A DNA stretch of 10,508 nucleotides from CAYRTD01 sp964426915. GTDB taxonomy: Bacteria > Bacteroidota > Bacteroidia > Bacteroidales > GCA-2748055. The position numbers and the translations under genes were made by a program. Location of the stretch: contig CAYRTD010000133.1 in the NCBI GenBank assembly GCA_964426915.1, positions 1-10,508 of the forward strand, written 5' to 3'. Below are positions 6,401 to 10,508 of the stretch, in pieces; the first letter of the stretch is position 1; each line of letters opens with the position of its first letter. A model generated the notes under the pieces. That model was not told where the DNA came from and made no database searches. It was given only the letters and a program-made list of their open reading frames with translations.

Positions 6401-6611
6401 GCATCAGTTGTCGCCGCATCCCACTCAAAATGCTATTCTCCAGCTCCCGCGCAGGCATCCTCTCACTGCTCACATGTACAGTAATCCTCGGAATATCTAC
6501 ATCAGGCATCAACGAAACAGGCAGCCGGGTTGTCGCCACAGATCCGAGGATTAGGATTGCGATGATGGTCATGGTTACGGCGATTGGTTTTTTTATTAGG
6601 AAGTTGATCAT
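3414..6611 (-). CDS. RND-family efflux transporter with an in-frame repeat insertion
   Basis: This is an inner-membrane proton-driven efflux pump subunit, 1065 residues, that would work with a periplasmic fusion protein and a TolC-like channel. TM1 is at about 8-28, followed by the porter domain with the hallmarks LMPDVDIPRITV (34-45) and VIRKRIEQLPEVALADLSG (219-237). TM2-TM6 span about 392-545. The TM4 motif GIGMMIDNSIIVIDN carries Asp457-Asn458, where AcrB has Asp-Asp. TM7 is near 582-600, and TM8-TM12 fill 900-1062 including LYFILAAQFESLKLP. Residues about 144-208 are an extra Lys/Gln/Thr/Asn-rich stretch with a repeated KQLQTT decapeptide. It makes the protein longer than the usual 1010-1030 residues. 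The start at 6611 is the natural family start (MINFLIKKP). It lies 48 bp after the four-helix-bundle gene, and that spacer is made of repeats. The membrane-fusion gene is the next but two upstream. Substrate unknown. Confidence 0.95.
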   Translation of the reverse strand: MINFLIKKPIAVTMTIIAILILGSVATTRLPVSLMPDVDIPRITVHVSSERMPARELENSILSGMRRQLMQVQHLDDIRSETRDGYALITMDFDYGSDIDFAFIEVNEKIDRAMSHLPRETERPRVIKASATDIPVFYLNLTLPPSAPASAKAETTLTPSASRRQRLWPPVTAAKRRRKQLQTTSNNSKQLQTTPNNPKLSKTIINPQFLNLSTFSTQVIRKRIEQLPEVALADLSGQVYPELLILPDMSKLHSLNLTAKDIENAIHRNNVSLGNLIIRDGQYQYNVRFDNTTLDREEIENIFLKTGARLLQIKDLCRIVEQPRKIKGKVTSDGQDAITMAIIKQSDARMTDLRDNLHQLVEYFKRDYPGVEFTITRDQTSLLDYSINNLKQSLLIGGLLAFFVMFLFLKDVRSPLLIGITIPTSLVIALLFFYLSGLSLNIISLSGLILGIGMMIDNSIIVIDNITQFRERGHPLDEACVLGTNEVFRPMLSSVLTTCAVFIPLIFIGGISGALFYDQALAITIGLFVSLGVSVTLLPVYYRLAYLRGKTAREVKWLKKINRLDYENLYENGFRVVMRNQAVIWLGVFLMLGMAVWLYTGLDKEKMPALTRTDAMLNIEWNDRVNIEENSKRVNSAINAAQDIITHNTALIGKQEFMMEHSTSTTGTRARIYFRTKTQEELDYSKASIKAFLNSNYPMAIYEFEESGNIFDMLFSEKQAPLVVRLRATDDFGPAHNNRLQETVNDLSLLIPERVPPVPWQEQILLRADKDKLILYETDQNRVIQALRNAFSENQVMQITGSQNFIPVKIGEDPKTLEEIINTSTVLNNKGEQIRLASFFSIEKDYDLSSIVAGKEGEYFPVPLEVNNKAIQPLMEKINRQISEKRLFEAGFSGSYFTNREMIRNLAIILLISLALLYFILAAQFESLKLPFIVLLEVPIDIFGALLFLKLFGGSINLMSLIGIVVMSGIIINDSILKVDTINRLHNSGMPILKALLIGGQRRLKPILMTSLTTILALLPFLFIEGIGSDLQKPLALAVIGGMIVGTGVSLYFIPLGYYYFRRKV
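5988..6187. other. Low-complexity insertion within the RND porter domain
   Basis: The family goes directly from the strand IPVFYLNLTL to the helix LSTFSTQVIRKRIEQLP with a linker of about 10-15 residues. Here about 65 residues intervene, so some 45-60 are extra. The DNA has two parts. Nearer the 3' side of the gene is a 10-bp tandem array (6021-6080). Next to it is a GC-rich block containing an imperfect direct duplication, 6071-6145 and 6145-6187, both beginning GTTGTTTCC and ending in a CGGACGGGG..CAGGG word. The frame is kept through all of it. The block is strikingly richer in G+C than its surroundings. Confidence 0.75.
6021..6080. repeat. 10-bp tandem repeat inside the RND gene
   Basis: GTTGTTTGGA occurs at 6021-6030, 6031-6040, 6041-6050 and 6061-6070, with GTTGTTTGAA at 6051-6060 and a partial unit GTTGTTTCCT at 6071-6080. 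Thirty bases make ten codons, so the product shows a decapeptide period (KQLQTTSNNS, then KQLQTTPNNP). Rotated, the unit is TTGGAGTTGT, one base from TTGGTGTTGT in the spacer at 6651-6660. Confidence 0.9.
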
Positions 6612-6620
6612 TTTTTTAGT

Positions 6621-6660
6621 TTGGCGTGGTTTGGTGTGGTTTGGTGTTGATTGGTGTTGT
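6621..6660. repeat. 10-bp tandem array filling the spacer before the RND gene
   Basis: Four exact-length units: TTGGCGTGGT, TTGGTGTGGT, TTGGTGTTGA and TTGGTGTTGT. They fill the whole spacer between the four-helix-bundle stop codon (6660-6662) and the nine bases before the RND start. They therefore form the leader of the RND message and replace any recognisable ribosome-binding site except an A-rich run. Confidence 0.9.
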
Positions 6661-7061
6661 TAGGGTTTGCGGTTTTTGAATTTTATTCCTTTTACATCAG
6701 AATTTTTTAAATAGGATATCATATTGTAAATTTTAGTGGACAAGAAATTGAGGTCTTTATTAAATTGACCAAAGTCATCCTGATTAATGTACTCATTATC
6801 AAGAGCTCTTAATAATTGGGATCTTGTTTCTCCTGCAGAACCTTTTGAAATAAACAGAAAATGGATAAACTCTTTATTACCTCCCCTTTCAAATCCTTCT
6901 GCGATATTATCCATAACAGAACCGCTTGATCGTTTAATCTGGTCAACAAGCGTAAAATCTTTATTAAACGGATGCCGTTTTGTTATTAAATTAATTATCT
7001 GACATACCGATCTGGCCATTTGCCAGATCTCTAAATCTTCAAAACGAGTAATTGTAGCCAT
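6660..7061 (-). CDS. Four-helix-bundle protein, 23S rRNA-intervening-sequence (IVP/S23) family
   Basis: The 133-residue protein begins with the family signature RFEDLEIWQMAR (6-17). The core follows: QIKRSSGSVMDNIAEGFERG (41-60), then NKEFIHFLFISKGSAGETRSQL (62-83, here NKEFIHFLF...SAGETRSQL) and a last helix near 96-119. It matches the family (usual length about 115-125) over its whole length, with a slightly longer basic tail. The family was first found inside 23S rRNA intervening sequences but is often free-standing, as here. Its relative Avd is the accessory protein of diversity-generating retroelements. Cellular function is unknown. No reverse transcriptase is in the window. The gene is bordered by 10-bp repeat arrays in opposite orientation (6621-6660 and 7111-7150), which suggests it arrived as a unit between the efflux genes. 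It is AT-rich compared with them. Confidence 0.9.
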   Translation of the reverse strand: MATITRFEDLEIWQMARSVCQIINLITKRHPFNKDFTLVDQIKRSSGSVMDNIAEGFERGGNKEFIHFLFISKGSAGETRSQLLRALDNEYINQDDFGQFNKDLNFLSTKIYNMISYLKNSDVKGIKFKNRKP

Positions 7062-7110
7062 ATTTTATTGGTAAAAGATATTTAAAAATACCCCATCAAA
7101 CCCCCATCAA

Positions 7111-7180
7111 AACCATACCAAACCATACCAAACCATACCAAACCAAACCAAACCACTCTTCAACCACCCTGAAACCATCC
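7111..7180. repeat. 10-bp tandem array upstream of the four-helix-bundle gene
   Basis: AACCATACCA occurs three times (7111-7140), then AACCAAACCA (7141-7150). Decamer-spaced relatives continue to 7180 (AACCACTCTT, CAACCACCCT, GAAACCATCC). The reverse complement of the unit, TGGTATGGTT, is the same family as the spacer repeat at 6621-6660 in the opposite orientation. The last part contains CTGAAACCATCC (7169-7180). Confidence 0.9.
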
Positions 7181-7208
7181 ACAACCAATAAGCTAAAAGC
7201 CAGACTTC

Positions 7209-9170
7209 TCAATGCCATTGTTGTTTGTTCTGATTGTACGTGAAAATTCTTTCTTCTTTCCCTCCGGTATGGTTGTGTAATAAAAGGAGTGCATTGCCTG
7301 GAACATTTTGATATTTTAAATGATCGGCTTTCGCTTTTTTTCTTCCTAAACTATGCCAACCGAAGTTATAATAAAACAATTCATAAATATTGCCGTGGAT
7401 AATATAATTTGTATCATTTCGAGGGATGTAGCGTATCTTGGTTATTTTAGCAGTTTTTTTGAGTTTCAACCCAATCCATTCACCTCTTTTTCCTTTGTAA
7501 AATGTATTTGGATCGTTATCGAAAGCCTTTAAAAAATTGTTTCTTTCTTTATTTTTATACCATAATTGACATATAACTTCTCCTTCCAATTTCACCGTAT
7601 CACTTTCACCGTTATAAACTCCATAAAATTCTATCTCACCAATATCATTCCATGTAGTGTCCTGAATCCGGTATCTAACAAATTTTGCAGTTCCTGAAAC
7701 GGAACGTTCCTCAAAATTCTCTGGAATAATATCAATTGTATGTATGGTTTGAGCATTGTAAAACTCTCTATTCATTGCAGTTTGAAACATCCCGCCAATC
7801 ATTTGATTTGCGTACAATATCATATTTTTCGACATTGGATATTTTCTTTTCAAAATAACGGTGTTTAGTTTAGTTGTATCTGGATTCAGGTATTTAATTT
7901 TTTTTTCTTTTGTTAGAATAAATGGATGATTAATTGGTTGAAGCCTATCATTTTTAAATCCCATTACCAGATAAACGATGTCTAATCCTATTTGATTAAA
8001 GGAAATATGATTTTTGTTGATTGGTCCCCAATCTATTGGTATCCAATCTTTATTGTTAAAAACACATAAATAACCATGTGTCCCTTTTTTCAGCTTAAAA
8101 TTTTTGTTAATGTTTTCTATATATAAATCAGAGCAAGGAATATAGGTTTTAGTAACATCAATATAATTTGTGTTATAAAAAAACGGAGGTATTTTCTCGT
8201 GTTTAGCTTTCACAAAAGGTAAACTGTTTTTCTGTATCGCGAATGTTCTTCGATAAATTTTGGCCATCTTACGTGTAGAAATAGCATCGGTACCTGGATT
8301 ACTTTCAGTACCCATAAATTCTATGTTCTTATTATTTCCAATCAATAATGTATTCCAGTTATGTCCCATGCTTCGATCGGGCCATTGTGGTGTGAAATCA
8401 ATGGAAACAGGTATGCCATTTGCCCTCATAGAGTATGTTGCCAAATTCGCCATGTCGGGACAACGACCTCTCTTTACTCTGGCGAGTTCACTATAACTTA
8501 AGTCTGATATGTAGGATAATGGATGATGAATAAACCATTCCTTTAGATCATCATTTACCAATGTGCAAGCATTTATAACAGAAATACTCCCTCTTACTGA
8601 ATCTTCAATCCATGAATACTTTTCCAATAATTCATTTCTCCAGTTATCAATTGGTTCTTGGGTACATCTATAGGGTAATATGTACTCACAAAAGTTTTCA
8701 AATGTTAGATTCTTTGCCCATGGTTTTTTCCAGGCCAAAAATGCCAAGTCAATATTATTAATCAGGTATTCTGCTTTAATTTCATGAATATCAGGCTTTA
8801 AAACCGGATTGGATGGGGATGATATTGGCAAATTCATTAGAGAATCCCATAGATTTCTCACTTTTGACATATCTATTTTATGATGATTATTAATTTCATT
8901 GTTTAGAGAATCGATTATATTTATGAATTCTTTTTGTCTTTGAATTTTGGGCATATAATTAGTATAATGTGAATGCATATTACTTATTAGAAAGCATGCA
9001 GCATTATATTTCAAAGAGTCTGAATTTTTGTAGTGTTCAAGTACTTTTATTAATTCATTTTTATTAGTTCCGGCTACTTCAAGAACATATCTAACATCTT
9101 TTGGGTATTGAGGATTACAATTAGCAAAAGATAATAATACGAAAATACATAAGAGAGATTTAATTGACAT
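7209..9170 (-). CDS. Transglutaminase-like lipoprotein with C-terminal discoidin-like domain
   Basis: This 653-residue protein begins with a signal sequence ending in FANC (Cys18), so it is probably a lipoprotein, although Asn before the Cys is less usual. A helical N-terminal region of about 200 residues follows. The transglutaminase-like core has RVKRGRCPDMANLATYSMRA (231-250, Cys237) and MGHNWNTLL (268-276, His270), the Cys and His of the papain-like triad. The third residue is not obvious: FMGTES replaces the usual Asp-containing strand. The C-terminal third has two beta-rich stretches. The second (about 546-650: AFDNDPNTFY, GEWIGLKL, KIRYIPRND, LGRKKA, GGKEERIFTY) is the galactose-binding/discoidin-like module common in Bacteroidota transglutaminase proteins, probably for binding glycan or peptide. 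It is AT-rich and sits between two efflux genes that normally adjoin each other. Substrate unknown. Confidence 0.82.
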   Translation of the reverse strand: MSIKSLLCIFVLLSFANCNPQYPKDVRYVLEVAGTNKNELIKVLEHYKNSDSLKYNAACFLISNMHSHYTNYMPKIQRQKEFINIIDSLNNEINNHHKIDMSKVRNLWDSLMNLPISSPSNPVLKPDIHEIKAEYLINNIDLAFLAWKKPWAKNLTFENFCEYILPYRCTQEPIDNWRNELLEKYSWIEDSVRGSISVINACTLVNDDLKEWFIHHPLSYISDLSYSELARVKRGRCPDMANLATYSMRANGIPVSIDFTPQWPDRSMGHNWNTLLIGNNKNIEFMGTESNPGTDAISTRKMAKIYRRTFAIQKNSLPFVKAKHEKIPPFFYNTNYIDVTKTYIPCSDLYIENINKNFKLKKGTHGYLCVFNNKDWIPIDWGPINKNHISFNQIGLDIVYLVMGFKNDRLQPINHPFILTKEKKIKYLNPDTTKLNTVILKRKYPMSKNMILYANQMIGGMFQTAMNREFYNAQTIHTIDIIPENFEERSVSGTAKFVRYRIQDTTWNDIGEIEFYGVYNGESDTVKLEGEVICQLWYKNKERNNFLKAFDNDPNTFYKGKRGEWIGLKLKKTAKITKIRYIPRNDTNYIIHGNIYELFYYNFGWHSLGRKKAKADHLKYQNVPGNALLLLHNHTGGKEERIFTYNQNKQQWH

Positions 9171-9241
9171 AATTCAAGAGTTTTATTAATCATTTATTTG
9201 TGAGCGTTAGGTCTTGACCGTATCTGAAACCACCCTTTTAT

Positions 9242-9304
9242 CAGGAGGCAGGAGGCGGGAGGCAGGACGCAGGACGCAGGAGACAGGAGACAGGAGGCAG
9301 TGGG
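9242..9304. repeat. Nine-copy 7-bp G-rich tandem array
   Basis: Nine heptamers follow without gaps: CAGGAGG, CAGGAGG, CGGGAGG, CAGGACG, CAGGACG, CAGGAGA, CAGGAGA, CAGGAGG, CAGTGGG. Neighbouring units share the same variants (two ACG, two AGA), which points to local duplication. The G doublets and triplets would allow a quadruplex on the plus strand. The array lies in the 157-bp spacer between the membrane-fusion gene and the transglutaminase-like gene and is bracketed by CTGAAACCACCC (9224-9235) and CTGAAACCATCC (9315-9326). Confidence 0.9.
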
Positions 9305-9327
9305 AAAAACCATCCTGAAACCATCCC

Positions 9328-10398
9328 TTACTCAACCACAACTTCCGATCCATGCGCCAAATTCAAATTCCCACTAACAATAACTGTATCCCCGGCTACC
9401 AGGCTTGCTCCCTTATCCGGGTGGGCTATTGCGGTGAAGGAGGTGCTGTTTTCAAGGCCGGTCTGGATGTAGGTCCAGTAGGCGGTGCCGTTGGTATATT
9501 TGAAGAGGACTTCCTGGTTCTGGCGGATAAGGATGGCGGATTTGGGGACTACGAGCTGGTTGGGTACATCTGTTTCGATCTTAACTTTTACGTTCATCCC
9601 TTCCATGAGGCCGTCAGTATTTTCTACGAGGGCTTTGACCTGAATGTGACCGTTTTCGTCTACCACCGGGTTTATTTCTGTGATCCTGCCGGTGTAAATA
9701 TCTGTCTCATTCACAAAATGGGCTACCTTCATTGATTTGTTCAGACTGACATCGCCAATCTCGGTTTCCAGGACGGAAAATTCCACCTCGTATGCGGAAT
9801 TATCGATGAGGGTGCAGAACTCATCCGAAGGATTGATCTGCTCGTATTCCTGTCTTTCTATGTTGGCTACCACGCCGGGAAAAGGGGCTCTCAGTACCGT
9901 ACTTTTAAGATCGTTTTCGGCATTTCTCATTTCATTGATTGCTGCACTGTACCCGGACCGGAGTTTGGCTATGCGAAAAATGTTTTCAGGGATCTTAGTG
10001 CTGTCTTCCAGCTTATATTGCTGTCCCAGCAGAATATCCCTCAGTTCGAGCTCAGCCCTGGCAAGTTGAAGCTGTGCCTGGTCGAGGCTACGCCTGATCT
10101 TATCCTGCTTAAGGACTGCGATTACCGATCCTTCGGACAATCTATCGCCGTTTCTTGCTCTTAAATTTTGAAGTTCTCCAGAGAGATCAAATTTAAGGAC
10201 ACTTTTTCTCCTGGCTTTGAGTTTCCCGTTGCTGATAAGTTCCTTCTGAAATACTGAATTTTCCAGAACGATCACCTGCACCGGATTTTTTACATCAACA
10301 GCCGGGAGTTTATCATTGGGGGTTTCACCGGATGACGTGTTTTTTATGCAGGCTGTTGTTGTGCATAGCAGTAGAATAAACTGGATTAGCTTGGTCAT
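9328..10398 (-). CDS. RND periplasmic membrane-fusion lipoprotein (AcrA/HlyD type)
   Basis: A 356-residue adaptor that would join an inner-membrane RND pump to an outer-membrane channel. The signal peptide ends in the lipobox TTAC (Cys17), so it is anchored by lipid. Domains in order: first half of the lipoyl domain at about 60-98 (LKFDLSGELQNL, then NGDRLSEGSVIAVL); a helical hairpin at 101-166; second lipoyl half at 168-200 (LRAPFPGVVANI); beta-barrel at about 203-275 with GLMEGMNVKVKI; and the membrane-proximal domain from 280 (LVVPKSAIL) to the end (SGNLNLAHGSEVVVE). Length and layout are normal. G+C is higher than in the two following genes and similar to the RND gene, fitting an old MFP-RND pair now separated by 2.7 kb. 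No TolC-like gene is visible within the 110 bp upstream. Confidence 0.93.
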   Translation of the reverse strand: MTKLIQFILLLCTTTACIKNTSSGETPNDKLPAVDVKNPVQVIVLENSVFQKELISNGKLKARRKSVLKFDLSGELQNLRARNGDRLSEGSVIAVLKQDKIRRSLDQAQLQLARAELELRDILLGQQYKLEDSTKIPENIFRIAKLRSGYSAAINEMRNAENDLKSTVLRAPFPGVVANIERQEYEQINPSDEFCTLIDNSAYEVEFSVLETEIGDVSLNKSMKVAHFVNETDIYTGRITEINPVVDENGHIQVKALVENTDGLMEGMNVKVKIETDVPNQLVVPKSAILIRQNQEVLFKYTNGTAYWTYIQTGLENSTSFTAIAHPDKGASLVAGDTVIVSGNLNLAHGSEVVVE

Positions 10399-10508
10399 TA
10401 TGGTTTTTAGTTTAACTTTAAAGATAAGGAAAAAATGAATAGGTCGTTATGCAATATCATCATGCTTTATGAATACAACACCTCGTATAGTCTTAATGGT
10501 CAAAGAAT
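10399..10508. other. Upstream end of the window; possible start of a divergent gene
   Basis: Too short to decide. On the plus strand an ATG at 10435 is preceded by AAGGA and stays open to the edge (MNRSLCNIIMLYEY...). Another plus-strand ATG at 10469 opens a different frame (MNTTPRIVLMVKE). On the minus strand a frame enters from the edge and ends at 10447-10449 (...GVVFIKHDDIA). A divergently transcribed regulator would be a common neighbour for an efflux operon, but nothing here identifies one. Confidence 0.2.

Noticed and set aside
6660..7061. Diversity-generating retroelement
   Set aside because: The four-helix-bundle protein is related to Avd, but no reverse transcriptase, template repeat or variable repeat was found in the window.
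7062..7082. TATCTTTT upstream of the four-helix-bundle gene as a -7 box
   Set aside because: It differs from TAnnTTTG at the last base and has no -33 partner; such words are frequent in this AT-rich DNA.

Overview
The window reads as an AT-rich Bacteroidota chromosome, most like Bacteroidales or a related order. Supporting signs are a six-bladed beta-propeller lipoprotein beside a small secreted Cys-rich peptide, a TAnnTTTG-type -7 box, a free-standing four-helix-bundle (23S rRNA-IVP type) gene, a transglutaminase-like lipoprotein with a C-terminal discoidin-like region, and a lipoprotein membrane-fusion protein partnered with an RND pump. Nearly all real genes lie on the minus strand, so transcription runs from high to low coordinates. 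No rRNA, tRNA or CRISPR array was seen.

Right part (about 10.4 kb down to 2.4 kb): an RND efflux system is laid out in an unusual order. The membrane-fusion lipoprotein (9328-10398) is separated from its presumed pump (3414-6611) by two AT-rich genes: a 653-residue transglutaminase-like lipoprotein (7209-9170) and a four-helix-bundle protein (6660-7061). Behind the pump follow a 196-residue protein with a C-x-C motif (possibly thioredoxin-like) and a small four-helix membrane protein, closely spaced as an operon. No TolC-like outer-membrane partner is visible.

The spacers hold short tandem repeats. A 10-bp family (around TTGGTGTGGT) flanks the four-helix-bundle gene in inverted orientation, and a close relative sits in frame inside the pump gene, where it is part of a roughly 45-60 residue insertion in the porter domain. 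A nine-copy 7-bp G-rich array lies after the fusion-protein gene. The word CTGAAACCAYCC recurs in these spacers.

Middle-left part (about 0.9-2.4 kb) is a graveyard and repeat zone. It holds the decayed C-terminal end of an IS1380-like transposase, a second frameshifted remnant, a small intact helix-turn-helix gene (1694-1873), four 24-bp direct repeats (2060-2155), a perfect 44-bp palindrome without a loop (2161-2204) and a degenerate 10-bp array.

Left end: a six-cysteine exported peptide gene (520-765) is followed by a perfect 13-bp hairpin and then by a beta-propeller lipoprotein gene that runs off the window.

The best candidates for something undescribed are the 10-bp repeat family around the four-helix-bundle gene that has also entered the RND coding sequence, and the HTH gene preceded by 24-bp direct repeats and the 44-bp palindrome.
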